Source: Longimicrobium sp.
Lineage (GTDB): Bacteria; Gemmatimonadota; Gemmatimonadetes; Longimicrobiales; Longimicrobiaceae
Reading direction: 5' to 3'
DNA length: 64,000 bases
NCBI GenBank assembly: GCA_036377595.1
Contig: DASUYB010000150.1
Location: 1-64,000 of the forward strand
Position 1 is the stretch's first letter; every line of letters begins with the position of its first letter. A program made the translations under genes and the position numbers. The notes beneath the pieces were generated by a model that had not been told where the DNA came from, ran no database searches, and saw only the letters and a program-made list of their open reading frames with translations. This document shows positions 11,165 to 19,493 of the stretch, piece after piece.

Positions 11165-11665
11165 TCACCCCTGCAGGAGGAAGTGCGTCCGCCACTCGGC
11201 GAGCCACGCCTCCCCGAACTGCGCGCGGAGCGCCGGCCGCGCGCCGACGCGGGTGGCGAGCGCGCCCAGCGAGCAGAGCCGGTCTCCCCACCCCAGCGCC
11301 ACGCCCGCCCGGATCGAGGCCTTGTCGGGCGAGCAGAGCAGCCATGCATCGCCGCCGCGGCAGTACGCATGCGCGAACAGGTCGCGCTCGCCATCGTCCA
11401 TCCCGTCGGCGCCGGCGTAGCCCAGCGCGAACGCCGCCTGCACGGTCGCGGTGACGCGGTGCACGCGCGCCAGCCGGCGCAGGTGATCGTCGCAGATCGC
11501 GACGTACCCCGGCCGTCCCGGACTCCCCGTCCGCGCCTTCGCGCAGCACGTCTCCACCGTCTCCACCGCCAGACCGCCGGTGATCGCGGCCCAGCAACCG
11601 GTGCGCACCGCCTCGATGATGACGTTGGTGTCGGCCAGCACCACGCGGGATCCGCCTCCGGCCAT
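11165..11665 (-). CDS. PIN-domain-like protein, probable toxin partner
   Basis: A 166-residue protein starting with VVLADTNVIIEAVRTGCW, the first acidic motif of PIN ribonucleases, followed by acidic residues in MDDGERDLFAH and a late block WLLCSPDKASIRA that fits the third acidic motif and its strand. PIN proteins cleave RNA, often as type II toxins. The gene lies three bases downstream of an XRE/ImmA-IrrE gene and ends a few bases from the ppc stop (convergent). The pairing suggests a toxin-antitoxin or stress module. No assay-level evidence is possible here. Confidence 0.65.
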   Translation of the reverse strand: MAGGGSRVVLADTNVIIEAVRTGCWAAITGGLAVETVETCCAKARTGSPGRPGYVAICDDHLRRLARVHRVTATVQAAFALGYAGADGMDDGERDLFAHAYCRGGDAWLLCSPDKASIRAGVALGWGDRLCSLGALATRVGARPALRAQFGEAWLAEWRTHFLLQG

Positions 11666-11668
11666 CGC

Positions 11669-12778
11669 TCAGACTTCGTAAGAGAGCGAGAGCCCGTACG
11701 AGCGGCAGATCTCCGCGAAATCCGCAACATCGATGTCGAGCAGCCGCGCCGCGCGGCGCAGCGACAGGCGCCCGGCCTCCACCGCCGTGTGCACGCGCGA
11801 GATGAACTCGCGGCTGAACAGCGGCGGAAGCGGGTCCCGCGTCCGCCATGTGCCTCCGGACGCGAGCCGTCCCTGGACCACCGCCTCGTTCTTCGTGATG
11901 AACCCCAGGTTGTGCAGGCGCCACACGACGGCCGGGCCGCTCACCCGGAGCGCCGTCGCGCTGGCGTTCACCCACTCCGCGAGGTCCGCCGTGCCGCGCG
12001 ACTTCCATCGCGCGGCTATCATCGCGGCCGGCATCAGCAGCGCGGCCGCGAAGTTCTCCGCCAGCTCCTCGACGCGCTTGCCCTTGGTCGCGCGCGGCTC
12101 CCACGGCTCGACGCGCTGGGGCGGCATCGCATCCCAGGTCAGGACGTGGAAAAGCTCGTGCCCAAGGTCGTACGAGCGGCGGCCGACCGGCTCGCGGCGG
12201 TTGATGAGGATCGCGTGCAGCCCGGGCAGCTGCGACGCCGCGCCGGAGAGCCCCTCCGGCGCGTCGACGTTCAGGACGAGCGCGCCGAGCTCCCGCTGGA
12301 TCGCGTCGCCGAGCGCCGCCGCGGGAACGTCGCCCAGGCTCCACCGCGAGTGAAGCTCCTCGGCACAGGCGTGCGCATCCTCGTACGACGAGCGGTCCGA
12401 GAGCTCCAGCTTGGTCCCGATTCGCGGCTGGGGCAGCCCCTCCTGCGCACCGAGCTCGCGGTACATCGCGATCCACCGCCCGGCCCGTTCCTCGAACGCA
12501 TCGAGCGCGGCGGGATCGATGTTTTTCGCCCGGAACGAGAACCTCGCCTCGCCGTCCAGCCGGAAGGCATCGGTGAAGTAGTCGACTGCCACGCCGAGCA
12601 CCTCGGCGGCGCGCGCCAGCTCATCGGCCGAGATCCGGCGCTCGCCGGCTTCGATCGCGGCCAGCGTCTGACGATCCTTAAAGCCGAGCTCCGCCGAGAG
12701 CTGCTGCTGCGTCAGTCCGCTGCGTTCGCGCGCTTCCTTCAGCCGCCGCGCGACGCGAAGGAGATGAGGATTTGCCAT
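11669..12778 (-). CDS. XRE-family HTH plus ImmA/IrrE metallopeptidase
   Basis: A protein of about 369 residues. The N-terminus has a classic helix-turn-helix (RERSGLTQQQLSAELGF, then IEAGERRIS). The middle carries the zinc motif HELFH in a DLGHELFHVL context, followed by EELAENFAAALLMP, diagnostic of the ImmA/IrrE (DUF955) family. Such proteins bind operators and can cleave regulators on a signal. ATG 12778 is preferred; a TTG seven codons earlier lies within an inverted repeat that is likely its operator. It is co-transcribed with the PIN gene. Confidence 0.85.
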   Translation of the reverse strand: MANPHLLRVARRLKEARERSGLTQQQLSAELGFKDRQTLAAIEAGERRISADELARAAEVLGVAVDYFTDAFRLDGEARFSFRAKNIDPAALDAFEERAGRWIAMYRELGAQEGLPQPRIGTKLELSDRSSYEDAHACAEELHSRWSLGDVPAAALGDAIQRELGALVLNVDAPEGLSGAASQLPGLHAILINRREPVGRRSYDLGHELFHVLTWDAMPPQRVEPWEPRATKGKRVEELAENFAAALLMPAAMIAARWKSRGTADLAEWVNASATALRVSGPAVVWRLHNLGFITKNEAVVQGRLASGGTWRTRDPLPPLFSREFISRVHTAVEAGRLSLRRAARLLDIDVADFAEICRSYGLSLSYEV

Positions 12779-12792
12779 TCCAGGATGATAAT

Positions 12793-12814
12793 CTTGCAAA
12801 TTGGACTATGCAAG
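12793..12814. promoter_or_regulatory. Inverted repeat, likely XRE operator
   Basis: CTTGCA and TGCAAG flank a ten-base spacer 15-36 bases upstream of the XRE gene start. The position fits autoregulation by the HTH protein. Inferred from symmetry and position only. Confidence 0.5.
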
Positions 12815-12925
12815 ATGCACTTAGGTAGATTGGGGAGATCGACGAACGAGTGTGATTTGCGGCGGCCTCCAGTAATGCGGTATGGTCCTGAAAGCCGCGA
12901 CGACTCCTCACCCAGATCGTAATTG

Positions 12926-13993
12926 ATGGCGCGCGAACGATCCCTGGCCCTCCTCGCCGGGCCGGATGCGATGGCGATCCTCCGCGAGCGCGGGCTGCGC
13001 GCGGAGGACGTGGACATCGTCCCCGGCGCGTCGGGCGGGCCCAAGTGGCTGGTGCTGGAGGGGCTCGACCGCTTCCTCTTCGGCGAGTTCCTGCAGCAGC
13101 CGCGCGAGCGCCCGCTGCACCTGGTCGGCTCGTCCATCGGCAGCTGGCGGATGGCGTGCCTGGCGCAGCGCGACCCCGCCGCGGCCGTCGCGCGCCTGCG
13201 CGAGGGTTACATCGGGCAGCGCTACACAAAGAGGCCGCGGCCGGCCGAAGTTACGCGCGTCATCGCCGCCATCCTGGACCGCATGCTGGGCGACACGGGC
13301 GCGGACGAGATCCTGTCGCACCCGTGGGCGCGGCTGCACGTGATCACCGCCGAGTGCCGCGGGCTGGCCGGGAGCGAGCGGATGCCGCTGCAGATGGTGG
13401 CGATGGCGGCCGCCGCGGCGGGGAACCTGGTCAGCCGCCGCACGCTGGCGCTCCAGATGCGCCGCGTGATCTTCCACACGGCGGGCGACGACACGCCGTT
13501 CCGCGGCCTGGCCGATCTCCCCACCGCGCACCTGCCGCTCACGCGCGAGAATCTGCGGCCGGCCCTGCTCGCGTCGGGATCGATCCCGCTCGTGCTCGAA
13601 GGCGTGCGCATCCCCGGTGCGCCGCGTGGGATGCACCGCGACGGCGGCACCGTCGACTACCACCTGGACTTCGACTACGGGCCGGGCACGGGGCTCGTCC
13701 TCTATCCCCACTTCTACCCACACATCGTCCCCGGCTGGTTCGACAAGGCGCTCCGCTGGCGCCGCGCGCGCGGCGAAAACTTCCGGCGCGCGCTGATCCT
13801 GGCGCCTACGGCGGACTTCGTCGCGCGGCTCCCCGGCGGAAAGATCCCCGACCGCAACGACTTCTACCGCATGCCCGACACGCAGCGCGAGGCCGCGTGG
13901 CGCAAGGTGGTCGCCGCGAGCGAGGAGCTGGCGAACGAGCTGCGCGAGCTGCTGGCATCCGGCCTCATCACCGACGCGGTGCGGCCGCTCTGA
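12926..13993 (+). CDS. Patatin-like phospholipase family protein
   Basis: A 355-residue serine acyl hydrolase. GASGGPKW provides the glycine-rich oxyanion loop, VGSSIGSWR the G-x-S-x-G nucleophile, and MHRDGGTVDYH the D-G-G motif with the catalytic aspartate, so the Ser-Asp dyad is complete. No signal peptide is visible, suggesting a cytosolic enzyme. ATG 12926 is used; a TTG precedes it. It is divergent from the XRE gene and precedes a small hypothetical gene by 22 bases, so both may share a transcript. The substrate is unknown. Confidence 0.8.
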   Translation: MARERSLALLAGPDAMAILRERGLRAEDVDIVPGASGGPKWLVLEGLDRFLFGEFLQQPRERPLHLVGSSIGSWRMACLAQRDPAAAVARLREGYIGQRYTKRPRPAEVTRVIAAILDRMLGDTGADEILSHPWARLHVITAECRGLAGSERMPLQMVAMAAAAAGNLVSRRTLALQMRRVIFHTAGDDTPFRGLADLPTAHLPLTRENLRPALLASGSIPLVLEGVRIPGAPRGMHRDGGTVDYHLDFDYGPGTGLVLYPHFYPHIVPGWFDKALRWRRARGENFRRALILAPTADFVARLPGGKIPDRNDFYRMPDTQREAAWRKVVAASEELANELRELLASGLITDAVRPL

Positions 13994-14015
13994 TGGAGAC
14001 GCATGGAGCAAGGAG

Positions 14016-14612
14016 ATGAGCGACAACCTGTGGACGTCCGACGATTCCGCTGCGTGGCAGGCCGCATTGGATCGCTACGAGGACGTGATCGAGGCGCAGA
14101 CTTCGAAGGTGCTGCCGGAGCTGGACCGCTGGTACCGTGACGAGCTGCCGGGGCTGATCGCCGCGCGGAAGCGGCCGCACGTGACGCATGCGGAGCTGGT
14201 GAAGGTGACGGAGTGGAAGATGGCGCGCGGGATCTGGCGCCCGCGCAACCTGCAGCTGGTGCGCGGCAACGATGCGGATCTGGTCGAGCGCACCAGCGGC
14301 GACGCGCTCGCGAAGATCCCGCACGCCAGCGAGCCGATCGCGGTCCTGTCGAAGCTCGACGGCGTCGGCCCCGCGACGGCTTCGGCGGTGGTGTCGGCCG
14401 CTGCGCCCGACATCTATCCGTTCTTCGACGAGCTCGTCGCCGCGAAGATCCCGGAGCTCGGGCAGGTCGCCTTCACCCCGCGCGAGTACGCGAAGTACGC
14501 CGAGGCGCTCCGCGATCGCGCGAAACGCCTCGGCAAGCGCTGGACGCCGGTGATGGTCGAGCGCGCCGTCTGGGCCAGCGTCGGCGGCAAGGCGGGAACG
14601 AAGCGCCGCTGA
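14016..14612 (+). CDS. Hypothetical protein with helix-hairpin-helix-like motif
   Basis: A 198-residue soluble protein. Residues 113-135 read LSKLDGVGPATASAVVSAAA, which matches a helix-hairpin-helix turn (G-V-G-x-x-T/A) found in DNA-binding glycosylases, followed by YPFFDEL. The C-terminal tail is basic (GGKAGTKRR). A GGAG lies just upstream of the ATG. Nucleic-acid binding is plausible, and the next gene, on the opposite strand, is an HhH-GPD glycosylase. I do not recognise a named family. Confidence 0.6.
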   Translation: MSDNLWTSDDSAAWQAALDRYEDVIEAQTSKVLPELDRWYRDELPGLIAARKRPHVTHAELVKVTEWKMARGIWRPRNLQLVRGNDADLVERTSGDALAKIPHASEPIAVLSKLDGVGPATASAVVSAAAPDIYPFFDELVAAKIPELGQVAFTPREYAKYAEALRDRAKRLGKRWTPVMVERAVWASVGGKAGTKRR

Positions 14613-14658
14613 TGGTTCGTTCGAGACGTGGGTGCCGCTACGGAACACTCCTACGGTT

Positions 14659-14853
14659 GTCATCCTGAGGGCGCGGGCGCGAAACTCTCGCCGTGACCGG
14701 CGTTTACCGCGCCCGAAGGATCTACTTTCCACCGAGCGAGGCACGCTTTCGCGCGATTTCGCCGGCCTCGGCTCACGCCGGCAGTAGATCCTTCGGTCGG
14801 CGCCAAACCACGGTGCGGTCGAGAGTTGAGCGCGGCGCCTCCCTCAGGATGAC
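14659..14853. repeat. Foldback repeat, GTCATCCTGA type
   Basis: Ends are GTCATCCTGAGG and CCTCAGGATGAC. The inner pair CGAAGGATCTACT and AGTAGATCCTTCG forms a second inverted match. It lies between convergent genes. Same family as the elements at 27.1, 44.65 and 54.0 kb. Confidence 0.7.
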
Positions 14854-14886
14854 ATCGGGGAGGTGTCCGTGAGGAGCAATCTCATA

Positions 14887-15789
14887 TCACACGTTCGCGC
14901 CCAGCGACTCCCACAGGTGGAGCGCCGCGTAGGCGCGCCAGGGGCGCCACCGCTCGGCGCGTTCGCGCACCTCGGCAGGGCGCTCGATCCCCTCGCGGCG
15001 CATCGCCTTGATGATGCCGAGGTCGGATACAGGAAAGGCATCGCGGTCGCCAAAGGCGCGCATGCGCAGGTAGGCCGCCGTCCAGGGGCCGACGCCGCGG
15101 ATGCTCGTCAGCCGCGCGTCCGCCTCTTCCGCGGACATCCCGCGCAGCGACTCCAGGTCCATCCGCGACGCGGCGACCGCAGCCGCGAGCACGGACTCCG
15201 ATTTCGCGCGCGTGAGGCCGATCCCGCGTAGCGCATCCATCGGCGTGGCCGAGAGCATCTCGGGCAGCGGAAAAGCGAGAAAGACATCGCCGTCCAGCCC
15301 CCGCGCGGGCGCGGCGACGAGCCGCACCAGCCGATCCGCCATCGTCGCGGCGGCGGCGACGCTCACCTGCTGGCCGAGGATGGCACGGATCAGCGCCTCG
15401 AACGGATCGCCGTACTGCGGCAGGCGGATGTGTGGCTGCCGCGCGACGAGCGGCGCCAGGATCGCATCGCCGGCCGCAAGGGAGCGGAACGCCTCGACGT
15501 TCGCCGTCAGGTCGAACATGCGCCGGGCGAGCGCGCGCAGCTCCTCCGGCGCCAGCGCGGGCGACGAACGCACCAGCAGCGCGGGCGCCGGCGCTTCGCG
15601 CAGGGTGACGGCGAGCGTCACCGCGCGGCCGTCCACGCGCAGGCTGCGGCGGTACTCGCCGGCGGCGATCCGCTCGATCGACAACACCGCGCGCGGGCCG
15701 AGGAATCCCACCGCCCACGCAAAATCGAATCGCTCCGGCACCTCCACGACCACCGCATCGTTCACAGACCCCGCCTGCGTCATCTCCAT
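14887..15789 (-). CDS. DNA-3-methyladenine glycosylase II (AlkA-like)
   Basis: A 300-residue base-excision repair enzyme that removes alkylated purines. The AlkA-like N-terminal beta domain is followed by the HhH-GPD core: ILGQQVSVAAAATMADRL, then LTSIRGVGPWTAAYLRMR and FPVSDLG, whose Asp is the expected catalytic residue. ATG 15789 has GGGAG just upstream. No Cys4 iron-sulphur loop is present, as expected for AlkA rather than EndoIII. It is transcribed alone and diverges from the thioesterase gene. Confidence 0.88.
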   Translation of the reverse strand: MEMTQAGSVNDAVVVEVPERFDFAWAVGFLGPRAVLSIERIAAGEYRRSLRVDGRAVTLAVTLREAPAPALLVRSSPALAPEELRALARRMFDLTANVEAFRSLAAGDAILAPLVARQPHIRLPQYGDPFEALIRAILGQQVSVAAAATMADRLVRLVAAPARGLDGDVFLAFPLPEMLSATPMDALRGIGLTRAKSESVLAAAVAASRMDLESLRGMSAEEADARLTSIRGVGPWTAAYLRMRAFGDRDAFPVSDLGIIKAMRREGIERPAEVRERAERWRPWRAYAALHLWESLGANV

Positions 15790-15999
15790 CGATCTCCCAT
15801 GGTGATCGGCATCGCCCACCCCGAGCCCGCGCGAAGCTACGCTGCGAGCGCGCCGGCGGCGACCCGTTTGTTGCGCATCCATGACCGGCGAGTGGACCAA
15901 TTCATCTGCGCATCTGCGGCCCAAAGCGCGCGGATCTGGTGTGACAGGCTCATCGTGCCGAGAATCCCACGCGAACCATCTGCCGATCATGGAGACGAG

Positions 16000-16428
16000 A
16001 TGGAGACGAGCGACTTGATGGCCCTGGGCGAGGCGGCGCTCGCGTCGCAGCCGTTCAGCCGCTTCCTCGGCGCGGAGCTGCACGCGTTCGCGCCGGGAAG
16101 CGCGGAGCTGCGGCTGCCCGTGCGGCCCGAGCTGCTGCAGCAGCACGGGTTCGTGCACGGCGGCGTGCTCGGCTACCTGGCCGACAACGCGCTGACCTTC
16201 GCGGGCGGCTCGGCGCTCGGGCCCGCCGTGGTGACGGCGGAGTACGTGATGAGCTACCTGCGCCCCGCGCGCGGCGAGACGCTGGTCGCGCGGGCGACGG
16301 TGCTGTCCGCGGGAAAGCGCCGCGCCGTATGCCGCTGCGACGTGTTCGCCGTCGCCGGCGGCGAGGAGACGCTGTGCGCGGCCGCGCAGGGAACCATCGC
16401 GCGGCTGGGGGAGGAGAGCGGCGAGTGA
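16000..16428 (+). CDS. PaaI-family hotdog thioesterase
   Basis: A 142-residue single hotdog domain that probably hydrolyses acyl-CoA thioesters. The signature HGFVHGGVLGYLADNAL matches the H-G-G-x-x-x-x-x-x-D/A core helix of PaaI/YdiI enzymes. GGAG precedes the ATG. Its stop overlaps the GTG of the next gene (GTGA), so the two are translationally coupled. The substrate cannot be told. Confidence 0.85.
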   Translation: METSDLMALGEAALASQPFSRFLGAELHAFAPGSAELRLPVRPELLQQHGFVHGGVLGYLADNALTFAGGSALGPAVVTAEYVMSYLRPARGETLVARATVLSAGKRRAVCRCDVFAVAGGEETLCAAAQGTIARLGEESGE

Positions 16429-17087
16429 GCGGCGGCGCGGAACGAGCGCAGGTCCGCGCCAGTTACGACGCGCTCGCGGACGAGTACGCGCGGCACGTCG
16501 CCGGCGAGCTGGAGCACAAGCCGTTCGACCGCGCGTTCCTGGACCGCTTCGCCGCGCGGATGGGCGGTGCGGGGCCGGTGGTGGACGTCGGCTGCGGCCC
16601 CGGGCACGTCGCCGCGTACCTGCACGCGCGCGGGCTCGAAGTGCGCGGGATCGACCTGTCGCCGGAGATGGTGGAGCAGGCGCGCGCCCGCTTCCCCGCC
16701 GTCCCCTTCAACGCGGGCGACGTCACCGCGCTCGACGCGCCCGATGCGAGCTGGGCCGCCGCCGTCGCCTTCTACTCGCTGATCCATCTCCGTGCCGGTG
16801 AGATGGCCGTCGCGTTGCGCGAGCTGCGGCGGGTGCTGCGGCCGGGCGGCCTCCTCCTCGTGGCCTTCCACGTCGGCGAGGAGACGCGCCACTTCGACGA
16901 GCTGTGGGGCGTTCGCATCGACCTCGACTTCCGCTTCTTCACGTCCGCGGAGATGGAGGGCTGGCTGCGCGCCGCCGGATTCGACGTCGAGAGCCTCGAG
17001 GAGCGCGATCCCTATCCCGACGTCGAAGCCCAGACGCGCCGGTGCTATATCGTCGCGCGGCCGGCGCCAACGAATCTCGGTGAATGA
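16425..17087 (+). CDS. Class I SAM-dependent methyltransferase
   Basis: A 220-residue methyltransferase. Motif I is VVDVGCGPGHVAAYL, the acidic residue of motif II lies in VRGIDLSPEMV, and LRPGGLLLVAFH is the post-motif strand. The GTG start overlaps the thioesterase stop by four bases. The acceptor is unknown; the family includes small-molecule and quinone methylases. Confidence 0.85.
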   Translation: MSGGAERAQVRASYDALADEYARHVAGELEHKPFDRAFLDRFAARMGGAGPVVDVGCGPGHVAAYLHARGLEVRGIDLSPEMVEQARARFPAVPFNAGDVTALDAPDASWAAAVAFYSLIHLRAGEMAVALRELRRVLRPGGLLLVAFHVGEETRHFDELWGVRIDLDFRFFTSAEMEGWLRAAGFDVESLEERDPYPDVEAQTRRCYIVARPAPTNLGE

Positions 17088-17100
17088 GCCGGCCGGCTGA

Positions 17101-17490
17101 TCAGCGATCCAGCGTCTCCGTCGGAGCGGCGTAGTGGTCGGCGCCGAGGAAGTGGAGGGAGACGTACGGCTCGTCGCCGATCACCCAGCTGTCGTGCGGC
17201 TCGGGCGGGACGTAAAAGAGCGAGCCGGCGCGCAGCTCCGCCGTGCGCCCGTCCGCGAACGAGACGCCCGCCGCGCCCGAGATCACCATCCCCACGTGCT
17301 CCACCGAGCAGCGCTCCGCGCCCACGCCGGGCCCCACGTGCTCGGACCAGCGCCACCCCGGCTCGTACGTCGCCCGCCCGATGGTCATCCCGTGCAGGCG
17401 CACGATCTCGAACCGCCCCTTCTCCATCCGCCGCACCTCGTCCGGCCGTTCGAAGCGCTTCAGGATCACGCCGGTGTCGGTCATCTCCAT
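17101..17490 (-). CDS. Cupin-domain protein
   Basis: A 129-residue single-domain beta-barrel. The first cupin motif is WSEHVGPGVG...CSVEHVGMVISG, and the second is GSLFYVPPEPHDSWVIGDEP. The His residues fit a metal site, though the first motif is atypical in having Glu-His next to a glycine-rich loop. No partner domain is present. It ends head-on with the methyltransferase gene only 13 bases away. Confidence 0.75.
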   Translation of the reverse strand: MEMTDTGVILKRFERPDEVRRMEKGRFEIVRLHGMTIGRATYEPGWRWSEHVGPGVGAERCSVEHVGMVISGAAGVSFADGRTAELRAGSLFYVPPEPHDSWVIGDEPYVSLHFLGADHYAAPTETLDR

Positions 17491-17572
17491 GGCTCGTAAG
17501 GGTTGGGGGTGATCGGAAGATCGTCGCGGAAGGCTGCCATTCCGAGGTGAGGCTGCCCATCCCGAGGAGATT

Positions 17573-17754
17573 GTCATTCCGAGCGGCGCCGCTGCACCGA
17601 ACCGTCGCCCGCGCTGATGTCATGCGGCGCCCGAGGAATCTTTGACCGGCTTCCGCGCCAGAGCCAGGCTGTCGCTCGGCCGCAGGCTATAGATTCCTCA
17701 GGCGCAACGGCTTAGGCACGAGACGACAGTTCGGCGAAGCGCCCTCGGAATGAC
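17573..17754. repeat. Foldback repeat, GTCATTCCGA type
   Basis: Termini GTCATTCCGA and TCGGAATGAC with inner GAGGAATCT and AGATTCCTC. It lies between two minus-strand genes. Same family as the element at the left edge. Confidence 0.7.
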
Positions 17755-17771
17755 AGATTGGGCTCCGCCAC

Positions 17772-18314
17772 TTATTCCCGCCGATTCGCCTCGGCCATCT
17801 CCTGCGTGAAGCGCTCGGAGGCGCCGCGGGGGATGCTGAGCGTCTTCCACGCGCCGCCGGCGTAGTGCTTGGCCAGCAGCACGATCATCCCCACGTGGTT
17901 GGCGATGTGCGCAACCTGGCGGTTCAGTGCGCCGATGACGGTGTGCGGCTCGCCGCGGATGTAGACGGTGTGCAGAACATCGTCCGGCGTGAGCGAGGCC
18001 AGCGCGCCCTCCAGCAGCGCCCATCCCTGCCGCCATCCCTCCTCGACGGCCGCGCGCGTCTCGTTCGGAGCGATCACGAACTCGGACTCGCGGTCGCGGT
18101 CGGGCTTCTCGCCGTCGCTGGTCAGGAAATCGGTGAAGCGCGAGCGCAGGTTGCCGCCCACGTGCTTCAGGTTGATGGCGATGCTGTTCGTCTCCGGGTC
18201 CGGCTGGGCGAAGAACGCTTCGTCGTCCACCTGCGCGACGGCGCGCTCGGCGGTCTGGCGCAGCGTGCGCAGCCGCTCGGCCACGTCGCGCAGGTACTCG
18301 CTCCCGATGTCCAT
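17772..18314 (-). CDS. DinB/DUF1572 family protein
   Basis: A 180-residue four-helix-bundle protein. The family carries a three-His metal site; candidate residues lie in INLKHVGGNLRSRF, QVAHIANHVGMIV and the C-terminal helix. DinB-like proteins act in thiol-transferase or stress reactions, but most, including this one, lack an assigned substrate. ATG 18314 has GGAGGGAG eight bases upstream, which decides the start. It lies 80 bases downstream of the PEP-mutase-like gene and may be co-transcribed with it. Confidence 0.75.
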   Translation of the reverse strand: MDIGSEYLRDVAERLRTLRQTAERAVAQVDDEAFFAQPDPETNSIAINLKHVGGNLRSRFTDFLTSDGEKPDRDRESEFVIAPNETRAAVEEGWRQGWALLEGALASLTPDDVLHTVYIRGEPHTVIGALNRQVAHIANHVGMIVLLAKHYAGGAWKTLSIPRGASERFTQEMAEANRRE

Positions 18315-18394
18315 CCCGGGCTCCCTCCGGTGGATGATGGCGATGCGTCCCGCGAGCCGTGGCGCGGCAGGAGCACGCCGCGACCATCTCGCGC

Positions 18395-19207
18395 TCAAGC
18401 CGGCACCAGGCGCGCGGCCGTGCCCAGCAGCGCGTCGTACGTGCCCTGCTCGCGCACCTCGATGGCGGCGTCACGCGCGGCGCGGAGGGCGCAGCGCAGC
18501 CACCCCGTCCCCACGCTGATCCGCCGCACGCCCAGCTCCGCCAGCTCGGCCACGGTGGGGACGCCGGGGACGACGAGCACGTTGACGGGAAGCGTAGATC
18601 CGGCCACCAGCGCGCGGATCTCCTCCGCCTCGCGCACGCCGGCGGGGAACGCGCAGCTCGCGCCGGCCTGCGCGTAGATGCCAGCGCGCTCGAGCGCCGC
18701 CTCCACCCGCCCCGCGGGGTCGCCGATGCGGTGCAGGAAGACGTCGATGCGCGCGTTGATCACCGCGTCGGGGACGCCCGCGGCGATGCAGGCCTCGCGC
18801 TCGGCACGCAGCCGCTCGGCCTGCTCGTGCGCATCGCGGATGCCGTCGCTCCCGATGCCGTCTTCCAGGTTGAAGCCGACGGCACCGGCCTCCAGCGCCA
18901 GCCGCACCGTCTCGGCCACGTCTGCAGGCGTGGCGCCGAAGCCCGCCTCCAGGTCGGCCGTCAGCGGCAGCCGCGTCACGCGCGCGATCCGGGCGACGGC
19001 GGCGATCACCTCGTCGCGCGGGATGTGCTCGCCGTCGTCGAAGCCGTGCGCCGCCGCCACCCCGCCGCTGGTGGTGGCGATGCAGCGGAAGCCGAGCTCC
19101 TGCACGAGCATGGCGCTGGCGGCGTCCCACGCGTTCATCACCAGCAGCGGCTCGTCCCGATGATGGAGCCGCAGCAGCTCCGTCGCGAGCGCGGGTCTCA
19201 CCGGCAT
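18395..19207 (-). CDS. Isocitrate lyase/PEP mutase superfamily protein
   Basis: A 270-residue TIM barrel. VMNAWDAASAML, ATTSGGVAAAHG, DLEAGFG and NLEDGI are the substrate- and metal-binding blocks of the PEP-mutase-like group. The K-K-C-G-H catalytic loop of true isocitrate lyase is absent, so that activity is not expected; oxaloacetate hydrolase, methylisocitrate-lyase-like or carboxyphosphonate roles remain possible. ATG 19207 follows AAAGG at a suitable distance; an ATG three codons earlier is possible. A TTGGACCA motif lies upstream. Confidence 0.8.
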   Translation of the reverse strand: MPVRPALATELLRLHHRDEPLLVMNAWDAASAMLVQELGFRCIATTSGGVAAAHGFDDGEHIPRDEVIAAVARIARVTRLPLTADLEAGFGATPADVAETVRLALEAGAVGFNLEDGIGSDGIRDAHEQAERLRAEREACIAAGVPDAVINARIDVFLHRIGDPAGRVEAALERAGIYAQAGASCAFPAGVREAEEIRALVAGSTLPVNVLVVPGVPTVAELAELGVRRISVGTGWLRCALRAARDAAIEVREQGTYDALLGTAARLVPA

Positions 19208-19233
19208 GGGTGCCATCCTTTCGCGTGTGGAGA

Positions 19234-19313
19234 TTGGACCATCACGGGGGCGAGATTAGCCGCGGCGCGTGCCGGGCGGTAGCGCCAAGCGATGGGGATC
19301 GGGAATGGTCCAA
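19234..19313. promoter_or_regulatory. Opposed TTGGACCA motifs upstream of the PEP-mutase-like gene
   Basis: GATTGGACCA near 19233-19242 faces TGGTCCAAATC near 19305-19315. The same octamer occurs at the MocR promoter (20.9 kb), upstream of the NTF2-like gene and at 25.8 kb. A MocR operator is suggested by its recurrence at the regulator's own promoter. Confidence 0.45.
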
Positions 19314-19377
19314 ATCCGCGGAGACCCCTCCCCGCGATCCGGACGGAAGCCTTGCTCCACGGCGCAAACGCTGACAC

Positions 19378-19432
19378 GGCGCTGAGTTCTCCCCTCCCCT
19401 GCGAAGCGGGGGAGGGGCCGGGGGAGGGGGCC
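19378..19432. repeat. GC-rich CCCCTCCCC hairpin repeat
   Basis: CTCCCCTCCCCTGC-GAA-GCGGGGGAGGGG folds into a stem and continues as GGGGGAGGGGGCC. Similar CCCTCCC/GGGAGGG stretches fill the spacer at 22.57-22.83 kb. It lies between two minus-strand genes and is probably non-coding. Confidence 0.45.
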
Positions 19433-19493
19433 GACCCGCGCCGCGCCAGCGCACGCTGCCCGTGCAGGCGATCTCACCGCGTTGGCCGCGCCG

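Noticed and set aside
18395-19207. Calling the gene isocitrate lyase
   Set aside because: The catalytic Cys-containing K-K-C-G-H loop is missing.
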